From Xenophilus sp. E41 (GTDB taxonomy: Bacteria > Pseudomonadota > Gammaproteobacteria > Burkholderiales > Burkholderiaceae_C), in contig NZ_QPIB01000005.1 of NCBI RefSeq assembly GCF_003671765.1, positions 66,528 through 130,527 of the forward strand: a stretch of 64,000 nucleotides of DNA. Reading direction: 5' to 3'. Below the pieces are notes generated by a model. That model was given only the letters and a program-made list of their open reading frames with translations, was not told the origin of the DNA and did not search any database. Shown one piece after another: positions 8,130 through 15,276 of this stretch. Made by a program: the position numbers and the translations under genes. The first letter of the stretch is position 1, and every line of letters starts with the position of its first letter.

Positions 8130-8144
8130 GCTGGTCTCCCTCGG

Positions 8145-9782
8145 TCACGTTCCAGGGTCCGCAGCGCCGGCGTCCAGGTCGAGCAGACGGCGGGCCAGCC
8201 GCAGCAGCCGGAACAGCTTGACCAGTGCGGTGTCGCTCAGTCGCCGGGTTGCGTCGCCTTGTCCGTGCAGCAACGCCGACAGGTCGATGACGAATTGCCT
8301 GTTATCCAAGCCGACGTCGGCGGGCTGCTGACCGGCCATGCATGCCAGCAGCGCCAGGACGGCACGGCCCAGCGGCTCCAGGTCTTGGGCGTGGGCACGG
8401 CAGGCGAAACCGATGCCGTCTGGACGGTCATCGATGCACTCGTCCAGGCGAGCCTCGCCCGCGATCTCGCGGGCGAACTGCGCGACGTGGATGCGCAGGC
8501 GCTCGGGCGTGTCCAGGCTCGCGTCGATGTGCCAGACGTCGGAAATCGGGTAGAGACCGCCTGCTTGGACGGGAATGGACTGCAAGACGTTGGCCGAGAA
8601 ATCGGGCAGCGCATCCCCCAGCTCGTCGGCGACCATCCGCTGAATGGATTGCAGCCGCTCCGTCGTCGGTGCAGGCGAAACGATGTGCCCCTGCAGCCGA
8701 TCACCAGGAGCAGCCATGGGGCTTCCTGCGGGTGAGCCGTCCGACCCTGAGCCGCCCTCGCGCTCGCGCGACCCAGGTGTGGTTGCCGGCGTCGGGGCCG
8801 ATGGGGCCGGCGCCGCGGGCGGGCGTGCCATGGTGTCAGGCTCAGGCAGCGTGGGGGGTGCCGTTGGTGGGGTCGGATCGCTGACCAGGGCGCGATGGCG
8901 GCTTTCGGATTCGGTGAGGTCGAGCGCCAGTACGTCGTAGTCGATGCCGAGCAGTTCGGACATTTGGCCGATCAGCTCGTCCTGCACGCGCTGGGGGGCG
9001 AACTCGTCGGCCTGCGTGTCGAACTGCGACAGCACCTCCTGAAAGAAGTCATCGAAGTCCTGTACCAGTAGTGTGCGGCCTTTGGCGTAGCGCTCCCACG
9101 CGAGCATGCAGGCCTTGCGCATGACCGACAGGCGTTCGACCTGGTGGCGGCCGAGCCCGCCATAGAGCACGGTCGGGATCGCCGGCAGGAGGTAGCGCAC
9201 CGCGTCGTTCATCCGGCTGATGTGCGACTGCTGGACCGGGAAACCATCGGCGGCGAGGCGGCGTGCCAGTTCGGACTGGCTCAGGGCGGCGCCGCTTTCC
9301 TGCTCGTAGAACTCGCGCGCCTTCTCGACGCCGAGGGCGCGCTCGATGAACGTCAGGCCTCCACGCAATTCGTTCTCGGCCAGGTGGCCGGTCAGCATGA
9401 CGACTTCGCCGCGGCTGGGCCACGGCCGGAACAGGCACGATATGCGAAAGAACCGCTCGTCCTTGGTCTCCGACCACAGTTCGCGCAGGATCGCCAGGCG
9501 CGTGTTGCCGCCGTTGCGAATGATGTAGTGGTCCTCGCCCGGGCGCCGGGTGATCGCCGGGGCTGCGTCCAGGCCGCGCTCGCGGATGGACGCCTTGATG
9601 TCCTCGTAGGCCGGGTTGCGCTTCTTCCTGGGATCGTGGTCGTAGGGGCGCAACTGGTCCAGGGTCACGACCATGGGCGTGTCGGCGATCGGGTCGCTCA
9701 AGGCCGAGGTGGACGGGCCGCTGCGCTCGAACCCGGCCGCGAGCAGCTTGCCGGCCATCTGCTGGGAGGTCATTTCAGCCAT
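8145..9782 (-). CDS. ParB family protein, PFGI-1 ICE class
   Basis: 545 residues from MAEMTSQQMAGKL. The ParB/Srx-like N-domain includes VVTLDQLRPYDHDPRKKRN, RNGGNTRLAILREL and ENELRGGLTFIERALGVEK. A helix-turn-helix (LSQSELARRLAADGFPVQQS) and a long Pro-rich linker (about residues 310-370) follow, then a C-terminal domain. This large ParB is typical of the TIGR03764 ICE class and partners the ParA encoded upstream, securing element inheritance. It overlaps the HicA-like gene by 8 nt. Confidence 0.88.
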   Translation of the reverse strand: MAEMTSQQMAGKLLAAGFERSGPSTSALSDPIADTPMVVTLDQLRPYDHDPRKKRNPAYEDIKASIRERGLDAAPAITRRPGEDHYIIRNGGNTRLAILRELWSETKDERFFRISCLFRPWPSRGEVVMLTGHLAENELRGGLTFIERALGVEKAREFYEQESGAALSQSELARRLAADGFPVQQSHISRMNDAVRYLLPAIPTVLYGGLGRHQVERLSVMRKACMLAWERYAKGRTLLVQDFDDFFQEVLSQFDTQADEFAPQRVQDELIGQMSELLGIDYDVLALDLTESESRHRALVSDPTPPTAPPTLPEPDTMARPPAAPAPSAPTPATTPGSREREGGSGSDGSPAGSPMAAPGDRLQGHIVSPAPTTERLQSIQRMVADELGDALPDFSANVLQSIPVQAGGLYPISDVWHIDASLDTPERLRIHVAQFAREIAGEARLDECIDDRPDGIGFACRAHAQDLEPLGRAVLALLACMAGQQPADVGLDNRQFVIDLSALLHGQGDATRRLSDTALVKLFRLLRLARRLLDLDAGAADPGT

Positions 9783-10023
9783 GGCGGCCTCCCTGCACTG
9801 GGGACCGGGCCTCGCGCTCGGCGCGGCGGATCTGCGCGCGGGCGTTGAGGGCGGCCCGGTGGTCACTGGCCGTCGAACTGGTGTAGATCGCGGCGCAGCC
9901 GGCCTTGGTGAATTTGAGGTGGCCGCCCGGCGTGCGCTTGACGTGCCAGCCCTCGCCGACGGCGAATTCGATCAGGGCGCGCAGCCGCTTATGGCCTCGG
10001 GCCAGTTCATGTGCGCTCGCCAT
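9775..10023 (-). CDS. Small HicA-like protein between parA and parB
   Basis: 82 residues from MASAHELARGHK; an upstream start at 10074 is also open. LRALIEFAVGEGWHVKRTPGGHLKFTKAG matches the HicA/dsRBD-like fold: helix, strand, then a GGHxxF segment whose histidine is the catalytic residue of HicA mRNA interferases. No HicB antitoxin gene is adjacent. It overlaps parA at its 5' end and parB at its 3' end, so it is translationally locked into the partition operon. The toxin assignment is an inference from this motif. Confidence 0.6.
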   Translation of the reverse strand: MASAHELARGHKRLRALIEFAVGEGWHVKRTPGGHLKFTKAGCAAIYTSSTASDHRAALNARAQIRRAEREARSPVQGGRHG

Positions 10024-10882
10024 GGGGCCTCCCGGTATCCAGAGGAAATGGCGGGCGGCCGGACACCGTGGCAAATCGGTGCTGCCATTGCGGGAACAGT
10101 TCGCCGGCGAGGCCGCGGATGGTGTCGAGCGCGGCGGGGGCGACTCTGCCCGGTGGCTGGCGGTATTCGACCCGATGCACTGGCAGGCCGCGCGTCGCGG
10201 CGCGCGGATAGGCTTCGATGGCCGGCACGTCGGTGGTCAGCACGCGGATGCCGGCGTGGTCCTGGAACAGGTCGCGCAAGGCCTGTTGGATCAGCCGGGC
10301 GTTCGCCGACACCGGGTGGACCCTGTTGATGAGCAGATGCAGCGGCGGCGGCTCAATGCCCAGGTGCCGGTACGGAGCGATGTCCTCCAGCAACTGCATG
10401 GTGCCGCGCCGCAGTTCGCGGGCGGCGAGGATTTCCGGGGTCACGGGTGACAGCGCGAGATCGGAAGCGAGCACCGCCATCTCCAGCGTCACCGAACGCG
10501 CGCCCTGGGTGTCGATCAGCACCAGGTCGTAGAGAGGAGCCAGCATGGGCAGCAGGTGCCGCAGCCGCAGGCGCCCATCCGGCGCGTGCAGCAACAAGGT
10601 GCTCAGCTCGCCCCGGTGGTCGTTGGACAGCACCAGGTCCAGACCCGTAATGATCGTGCGGGACACGAGCTGGCCGAGGTCGCGCTCGTTGAAGGCCAGC
10701 AGCTCATAGATGCCACCAGGCGCACGGTGTCCCAGTTCGTAGTAGGACGACAAGGTGGGCTGCACGTCGAGATCGAGCAGCAGCACGCGCAGCCCCGCGT
10801 CGGCGACGAGCCCGCCCAGGTTCGCGGCAGTGGTGGTCTTGCCGACGCCACCTTTCGTTGAAATGATGGATACAACCTGCAT
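10007..10882 (-). CDS. parA: ParA family partition ATPase (ICE 1)
   Basis: 291 residues. Deviant Walker A KGGVGKTTT at residues 10-18 (ParA signature lysine K10, catalytic K15), Walker A' region LLLDLDVQPTLSSYY and a Walker B-like LVLIDTQGARS. This cytoplasmic ATPase binds DNA non-specifically and moves ParB-bound copies. It is the first partition gene after the AlpA-like regulator (42-nt gap), matching clc/PFGI-1 order. Promoter elements are presumably upstream of AlpA. Confidence 0.92.
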   Translation of the reverse strand: MQVVSIISTKGGVGKTTTAANLGGLVADAGLRVLLLDLDVQPTLSSYYELGHRAPGGIYELLAFNERDLGQLVSRTIITGLDLVLSNDHRGELSTLLLHAPDGRLRLRHLLPMLAPLYDLVLIDTQGARSVTLEMAVLASDLALSPVTPEILAARELRRGTMQLLEDIAPYRHLGIEPPPLHLLINRVHPVSANARLIQQALRDLFQDHAGIRVLTTDVPAIEAYPRAATRGLPVHRVEYRQPPGRVAPAALDTIRGLAGELFPQWQHRFATVSGRPPFPLDTGRPHGERT

Positions 10883-10924
10883 GGCGTTCTCCGTGTGAGG
10901 ATGGAAGGTCCGCGGGAGAATGGG

Positions 10925-11146
10925 TCAGGCCCGGTTGTTGACGCGCTCGGCGATCCACTGATCGATTTCGATGGAATCCCAGCCGACGGCGCGCACACCC
11001 AGGCGCAGCGCCTTGGGGAACTTGCCCGCGCGCATCAGGTTGTAGAGGTGGGCGCGCTTGAAGCCGGACTTCGATTCGACTTCTTCCAAGCGCAGGATGC
11101 GGCGCTCGTTGGGCGGCAGAACAGGTGTTTGCGACATGGTGGTCAC
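10925..11146 (-). CDS. AlpA-family regulator
   Basis: 73 residues with the MerR/excisionase-like winged helix: ILRLEEVESKSGFKRAHLYNLMRAGKFPKALRLG, then VGWDSIEIDQWIAERV. AlpA proteins regulate excision or maintenance genes of islands. It is the first gene of the minus-strand maintenance operon. Two small palindromes lie 36-78 bp upstream and may be its operators. A start at MSQTP, 9 nt downstream, is equally possible. Confidence 0.85.
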   Translation of the reverse strand: MTTMSQTPVLPPNERRILRLEEVESKSGFKRAHLYNLMRAGKFPKALRLGVRAVGWDSIEIDQWIAERVNNRA

Positions 11147-11181
11147 TCCTGAACGCTCAGTGGCGTTTGTTGGCGTGACCT

Positions 11182-11224
11182 CTATTCAATAGACATGGCT
11201 ACGGAAAGACATTGCAAATGCAAT
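11182..11224. promoter_or_regulatory. Two palindromes upstream of the AlpA gene
   Basis: CTATT-C-AATAG (11182-11192) and ATTGCA-AA-TGCAAT (11211-11224) lie in a locally AT-rich stretch directly upstream of the AlpA-like start codon at 11146. They are candidate operators for autoregulation of the maintenance operon. Confidence 0.35.
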
Positions 11225-11255
11225 CTCCGCGACTGCACATACAAGCTGGCAATCC

Positions 11256-12002
11256 TCAGAGGGTGGCGCTATGCAGCCGGCGTCTGGCCGTGGCGAACTT
11301 GCCGTTCAACGTCCGCTCGGCGATCCCCATGACGCCGTGGTGATGGGCGACCAATGCGCTTACGACAGCCTCTTGCGTTTTGAAGCTGGAGTACGGTGTG
11401 CCCGAGGGCGATTGGCCGAGCATCAGCTCCAATATGCCGCCGATGATGTTCAGGTAGGTGGCTTCGGCCCGATCACTGATTGGGTACTGCGCGCAGGCCG
11501 GGATGATTTTGGACTGTTTGAGCAGTGCGTCGTGCTTGTCTTGCAGCTCGCGGAGTTGGCGCTTGGACTGCTCCAGGGCAGATTTGAGGGCCAAGCGCTC
11601 GACCAGCATGGCCTGCCCGGTTTCCAGAGAGATGGAGGGATGGGCGATGCGCTCGCTGCGCGAGAAGAGAAAGCCGGGGCGCTGTTCGGGGTAGTGCTGG
11701 CGCATCCAACGCTTCAGATCGACGTGACGGACAGTGAGATCAGGGGAGTCGATCAGCGCGGTGTCGTGCGTCGTGATGCCGTTCCTCCCGAAAGGAAGTT
11801 CCGCATTGAGGATGCCATCGTAGATGCGTTCGGTATACAGCCTCAGCTCACCCCAACGTGGGCAATCCAACGACTGTGGCAGGTTCCTTGACGACGAGAC
11901 CGAAGTGAGGATGACATGCTCAAACCGCAGAAGCCCAGCCCACCGGAGGGAGGCTTCGATCGGACGATAGAACACCTTCGATGCTGGTGCATTGTGGTTC
12001 AT
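11256..12002 (-). CDS. Conserved ICE hypothetical protein with coiled coil
   Basis: 248 residues from MNHNAPASKVFYRPIEA, preceded by a good GGAAGGAGATG ribosome-binding site; the longer open frame lacks one. I do not recognise a named domain. The N-terminal half looks globular (IEASLRWAGLLRFE, LYTERIYDGILNAELPF). RLALKSALEQSKRQLRELQDKHDALLKQ (about residues 140-168) is a predicted coiled coil, and the C-terminal part is basic. Proteins in this position near the distal att end of clc-type ICEs are common but uncharacterised. It is probably a separate unit from the AlpA operon (109-nt gap). Confidence 0.65.
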   Translation of the reverse strand: MNHNAPASKVFYRPIEASLRWAGLLRFEHVILTSVSSSRNLPQSLDCPRWGELRLYTERIYDGILNAELPFGRNGITTHDTALIDSPDLTVRHVDLKRWMRQHYPEQRPGFLFSRSERIAHPSISLETGQAMLVERLALKSALEQSKRQLRELQDKHDALLKQSKIIPACAQYPISDRAEATYLNIIGGILELMLGQSPSGTPYSSFKTQEAVVSALVAHHHGVMGIAERTLNGKFATARRRLHSATL

Positions 12003-12279
12003 GCTCCCATCTCCTTCCAGGAGAACTACATGGCCGACTCCTTTGGCGCCAACCTCATGGCCGGGCAGTTGTCTGTGGATGAAGCGAGTCCCGAGTCTCG
12101 CTTCTTCATGAGCCCTGAGCACTTTTCAGTAGCTCAAGTCAGTGGTAGCCGCCATGTGCTCAATGTGTAAGAATCCGTGAGTGGTAGGTTGATCGGTCCT
12201 GTCGCTGATCAACACGAAGAATGGCGCTCACACTGGCAGCGTCATGCGTTACCGCAATCTCATCAAGAGCAATTTGTCA

Positions 12280-12405
12280 TGGTGTGATACCCCTGCGGTT
12301 TCACAGGGCGCAATAGGCGCGCAGTGGCTTCTAGATGCCAAGGCAGGCGTACTGATCCCGAGCCTGTCATGCGTTCCCAGGTATCCTGATATACCGATAA
12401 AGAAT
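12280..12405 (+). pseudogene. Possible RES-domain toxin C-terminal fragment
   Basis: The frame reads WCDTPAVSQGAIGAQWLL, then DAKAGVLIPSLSCVP. This resembles the C-terminal part of RES-domain NAD-degrading toxins, where a Gly-x-x-Trp segment is followed by an LRVPS motif. A residue is missing in that motif and similarity stops soon after. There is no intact N-terminus and no Xre antitoxin. This is a low-confidence call based on pattern only. Confidence 0.3.
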
Positions 12406-12561
12406 CGCGCATCCAGTCCCAGTGACAAGCGTATGGGTTCTTCCCGCGCAACTTGCGCAGACGGGTATGGGTGGTCGCTTCTGCAGCGAGCCGGTGTGCC
12501 GAACAGCTCAGGCACGGCGAGAGCCATGCAGTCCAACCTTGGTCGCCGGGAGGCGCTAACG

Positions 12562-12791
12562 ACGACAGGCGTCTGCCGCCAGACAACAACCGCGTCGAGA
12601 GGCAAATTCGTCCAGTGGCACTTCAAAGGGCGAACCAGTTGTTCGTCGGTAGCTTGCGTGCCGGTCAGCGCGCTGTTTCGGTGATGAGCCTGGTGCGCTC
12701 GGCTCGGCCCAACGGGCATGACCTCTATGCGGACTTGCGTGACGTGCTCGAATGCCTTTCGACGCAGCTAGCCAAGCATATGGAAAGGTGA
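12562..12791 (+). mobile_element. IS66-family transposase 3' remnant
   Basis: The final 70 or so codons read RLPPDNNRVERQIRPVAL, then SLRAGQRAVSVMSLVRSA and NGHDLYADLRDVLE. This is the conserved C-terminus of IS66 TnpC, which usually has LPxDNNRxExxIRPxAxGRxxWLF and AGxxAAxxxSLxxTAxxNGxxPxxYL. No upstream transposase is present, so it is a dead fragment lying 200 bp inside the ICE end. Confidence 0.75.
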
Positions 12792-12993
12792 TCATTGGTG
12801 AGTTCGAGACCACCGTAGCCGGCGATGAACGAGGTGTGGGGACGATGCGCTGAGGAGGTGTCCTTGGACCTTACTGGAAGTTTCTGGACGAACTTGTTGC
12901 CGAGGGTGAAAAATGAGGCTACAATTAAGGTCTTCGCTAGTCAAGCCAGCGAAGAAAGTGATTGGGAAACAACGGCTTACGGTCTTAGTAAAC

Positions 12994-13011
12994 GTCTCGT
13001 TTCCCGCTCCA
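12994..13011. other. ICE attachment site: 18-bp tRNA-Gly 3' end
   Basis: GTCTCGTTTCCCGCTCCA is the 3' terminus (T-stem, acceptor and CCA) of a bacterial tRNA-Gly with no tRNA body upstream. clc-type ICEs integrate at the 3' end of tRNA-Gly and leave an 18-bp duplication at the distal end. The site therefore marks the boundary between ICE 1 and chromosome. The tRNA-Gly, tRNA-Cys, tRNA-Leu order around it is the classic PAGI-2/clc hotspot. Confidence 0.8.
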
Positions 13012-13018
13012 GTTTTCA

Positions 13019-13047
13019 AAAAGGGAAGCATCTGCTTCCCTTTTTTT
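13019..13047 (+). terminator. Intrinsic terminator beyond the att site
   Basis: AAGGGAAGC (13021-13029), a 4-nt loop and GCTTCCCTT precede a T7 run. It sits between the tRNA-Gly remnant and tRNA-Cys. It either ends a transcript reading out of the ICE or was the tRNA-Gly terminator. Confidence 0.7.
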
Positions 13048-13069
13048 CAGGCGCCTCGGCAGCCTGAAT

Positions 13070-13143
13070 GGCGCGATAGCAAAGCGGTTATGCCCCGGAT
13101 TGCAAATCCGGTTAGACCAGTTCGACTCTGGTTCGCGCCTCCA
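13070..13143 (+). tRNA. tRNA-Cys(GCA)
   Basis: 74 nt including encoded CCA. The acceptor arms GGCGCGA/TCGCGCC pair perfectly, the discriminator is U73, and the anticodon stem-loop CCGGA-TTGCAAA-TCCGG has anticodon GCA at 13102-13104. The T-loop is TTCGACT. Confidence 0.95.
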
Positions 13144-13231
13144 CCCACACGGAGCGGCCTCTGTTCAACGGCGTTGATGACGGCGTGAAAAGAGGCCGCT
13201 TTGTTTTGGGTTATCGTCGTTCAATCCCGGC

Positions 13232-13278
13232 GCCCGGATGGTGAAATTGGTAGACACAGCGGACTTAAAATCTGTTTT
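13232..13278 (+). pseudogene. 5' fragment of tRNA-Leu(UAA)
   Basis: Acceptor 5' strand GCCCGGA, a D-arm with GGTAGACAC and a full anticodon arm GCGGA-CTTAAAA-TCTGT (anticodon TAA) are present without an intron. After the anticodon stem the sequence diverges: there is no variable arm, T-arm or 3' acceptor strand. It is a truncated tRNA gene about 155 bp upstream of the intact tRNA-Leu. Confidence 0.8.
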
Positions 13279-13434
13279 GTCAAGTCCTTCTTGCTTGCGC
13301 CAACGGGCCAGAAGGCCAATAGTGACAACGGTTTGCGAGCGTCCATGATGCAGCTTCATAGCTTGGCTTGACGGTCAGGAGCCAGCTAGGCGCCAGTAGA
13401 TGGAGGTAGGTGTTTCCAGCGCATTGCACGCTAC

Positions 13435-13748
13435 GCCCGAGTGGTGAAATCGGTAGACACAAGGGACTTGAACAATTTGAGCCTTCGGGGGGAAACGCCC
13501 GGAGTGAAGCCCGTCAAAATCGGCGAAAGCCCTGGATGCTTCTGCACCCGAGCCAACGCCGAGCCAAGCCCAAGCAACAGTTTGGGAAGGTGTAGAGAGC
13601 AGACGGCGGGCACCTACGGCCGCAAGGCTATGGTGAAGGCGTGCTCCAGACCACGAACAGCGCATGCGCGTTGGCGGCGAAAGTCGAAGTGGTAAGAAAA
13701 TCCCTCGACCTTACGGTCATGCCGGTTCGATTCCGGCCTCGGGCACCA
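13435..13748 (+). tRNA. tRNA-Leu(UAA), interrupted by a group I intron
   Basis: Exons are 13435-13469 and 13697-13748, giving an 87-nt mature tRNA with encoded CCA. Acceptor arms GCCCGAG/CTCGGGC pair perfectly. Joined exons give the anticodon arm AGGGA-CTTAAAA-TCCCT with anticodon TAA. The variable arm CGACCTTACGGTCAT and T-arm CCGGTTCGATTCCGG are normal. The intron lies between U34 and A35, the same position as the cyanobacterial and plastid tRNA-Leu(UAA) introns. It is followed 6 nt later by a terminator. Confidence 0.93.
13470..13696 (+). ncRNA. Group I intron (IC3-like) in the tRNA-Leu anticodon
   Basis: 227 nt. The 5' exon ends in U and the intron ends in G, as group I splicing requires. 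A short IGS (GAG, about 13480) can pair with the exon CUU to form P1 with a U-G pair at the splice site. Core segments match the well-studied Azoarcus tRNA-Ile intron: TCAAAATCGGCGAAA, AACGCCGAGCCAAGC, AAGGTGTAGAG, AGACGGC and GCTATGGTGAAGGC. The P7 strands are AGAGCA and TGCTCC. No homing endonuclease is present. It is probably self-splicing. Confidence 0.92.
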
Positions 13749-13754
13749 ATCTAG

Positions 13755-13785
13755 AGCCGCCCCTGTTCACGCAGGGGCGGCTTTT
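13755..13785 (+). terminator. tRNA-Leu terminator overlapping the DUF2274 stop
   Basis: AGCCGCCCCTG and CAGGGGCGGCT form an 11-bp perfect stem with a 6-nt loop, followed by TTTT. On the other strand the last codons and the stop of the DUF2274 gene (13767) lie inside this hairpin. It may therefore terminate transcription from both directions. Confidence 0.8.
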
Positions 13786-14009
13786 CCGTTCTTGGGCTGC
13801 GTGCGCTTGAAGCCTCGATCCCCAGCCATGAATGCCTCCAGCATGTGCGGGATCAGCGTCGCGGCATCGACCGCTTCGCCATACGACTGCGCGTGCAGCG
13901 CGGCATAGCGGTCGAGGTCGGCTTTCAGGCTGGCCGGGCACGCGAATGTCAGCTTGACGCTCTCGGTCTTGGGCAGCGGCCCGAGCCGCAGCTTCTTGGT
14001 CGTGCTCAT
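13767..14009 (-). CDS. DUF2274 protein, last gene of the trb operon
   Basis: 80 residues. Conserved core KKLRLGPLPKTESVKLTFACPASLKADLDRYAALHAQSYGEAVD. It resembles a ribbon-helix-helix fold (ESVKLTFACPASLKADLDRY), so it may bind DNA or regulate the operon. DUF2274 is the terminal gene after trbI in Tn4371-type ICEs. The start overlaps the trbI stop by 4 nt. Its final residues are encoded within the tRNA-Leu terminator hairpin, suggesting its 3' end was fixed or altered when the element inserted. Confidence 0.85.
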   Translation of the reverse strand: MSTTKKLRLGPLPKTESVKLTFACPASLKADLDRYAALHAQSYGEAVDAATLIPHMLEAFMAGDRGFKRTQPKNGKAAPA

Positions 14010-15274
14010 TGCGAAGCTCCCCGGTTGAAGAACAGCGGCTGATAGGGCCGCAGCACGAGATCCCGGTTAACGATGACTCGCACCGGCAAGCCGGGGCGCG
14101 CCGTCAACGTCGGCTGTATGTTCATGTTGCGCCGGGTGATCTCCTGGCCGACCTGGTTGATGCTGTCCTGGGCGCTGTCACGGCCGGCGATGACGATGCG
14201 GTTGCCGTTCTGGCGGTTATCAGGCGCGGCCAGCTCGGCGCCGACGCCCAGCAGCGTCGTCAGCACAGCGCCCGCGACGATGCGATTCCAATGCCAGTTC
14301 ACATCGTCTTCCAGGCCGGCGTAACCGGCCGGGTCGGTGCCGACAAGGTTGTCGAGCGTGAGCGAGGACGTGTCGGGCAGGATGATCCGGTTCCACACTA
14401 CCTGTACGCGGCTCTGCCCGTAGCTGACCTGGCTGTTGTAGCGCCCGAGGATGCGCGATCCCTGCGGGATCAGCAGGAACTTGCCTGTGGCCGTGTCAAA
14501 GACCGGCTCTGTCACCGTGGCGATCACGTCGCCCGGCAAGTCTGATTTGATGCCCGTGACCAAGGCGCCAGCGATCACCGTTCCGGCCATCACCTGATAG
14601 GGCGACGCCGGCAGCGCCAAGTTGCCGGAGTTGCGGGTTTCCGTAGCGCCGCCTTTCAGGAACGCCTCCTTCTGGTCTTGCCGGTTCTGCACGGCAGTCG
14701 GGTCGGCAGGCTGGGCCGCCGTCGAGGCCGGCCCGCCGGCGAGCGGATCGAAGGCCGCGAGCGTGCTTGCTGCGCCAGGCGCCACCGGCGCTGCCTGCGC
14801 CACCGTGGCTGCACGTTGGCCACCCGAGCGGAAGAACACCGACGAAGCCGCCGCTGCATCGGCCTCCTTGCGCAAGGCATCCTCGGGATCATGGCCCGGT
14901 GGCGCATATGCTGGCGTCACGGGCTGCTGCGAGTTGACGATGGCGGGGCCAAGATCGCCCGGCAGCGGCGGCCCCAATTCGGGTAACTTCGGCGGCAGCT
15001 TCGAGTAGTCCGCCGGCAGGCCATCCAGACCTTCGGACTTCGACACGCGCTCGACGTTGTAAAGCTCGGTCTGCTCACTGGCCGCGCGCCGCGGGGGCTG
15101 CAGCGACCAAATCGTGGCGCCGAGCACGGCGACCGATAGGCCGCCAACGAGGATGGCCAGCGTGCGCCGGTTCAGGCGTGTGACCGGGCGCGGCTGGGCG
15201 CGCAGCGCCACCGCCTCCGGTGCGACCTTGTCCGCCTGCGGCGTGGCGAGGTCGGGGGTGTCGTCCTGGCTCAT
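14006..15274 (-). CDS. trbI: TrbI: VirB10-like T4SS channel protein
   Basis: 422 residues. Short cytoplasmic N-terminus, one transmembrane helix (about residues 36-57, LAILVGGLSVAVLGATIW), a Pro/Ala-rich periplasmic linker (about 95-205), then the VirB10 beta-barrel domain (ASPYQVMAGTVIAGALVTGI, LIPQGSRILGRYNSQV, RVQVVWNRIILPD). It bridges inner and outer membranes in the type IV secretion channel and works with TrbG and TrbF. It is coupled to neighbouring trb genes on one long minus-strand transcript. Confidence 0.95.
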   Translation of the reverse strand: MSQDDTPDLATPQADKVAPEAVALRAQPRPVTRLNRRTLAILVGGLSVAVLGATIWSLQPPRRAASEQTELYNVERVSKSEGLDGLPADYSKLPPKLPELGPPLPGDLGPAIVNSQQPVTPAYAPPGHDPEDALRKEADAAAASSVFFRSGGQRAATVAQAAPVAPGAASTLAAFDPLAGGPASTAAQPADPTAVQNRQDQKEAFLKGGATETRNSGNLALPASPYQVMAGTVIAGALVTGIKSDLPGDVIATVTEPVFDTATGKFLLIPQGSRILGRYNSQVSYGQSRVQVVWNRIILPDTSSLTLDNLVGTDPAGYAGLEDDVNWHWNRIVAGAVLTTLLGVGAELAAPDNRQNGNRIVIAGRDSAQDSINQVGQEITRRNMNIQPTLTARPGLPVRVIVNRDLVLRPYQPLFFNRGASQ

Positions 15275-15276
15275 GG

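Noticed and set aside
13232-13435. First tRNA-Leu fragment as the 5' exon of a larger intron-containing tRNA
   Set aside because: Its anticodon loop is complete and uninterrupted, and the downstream tRNA-Leu already has its own matching acceptor strand, so the fragment is a separate truncated gene.
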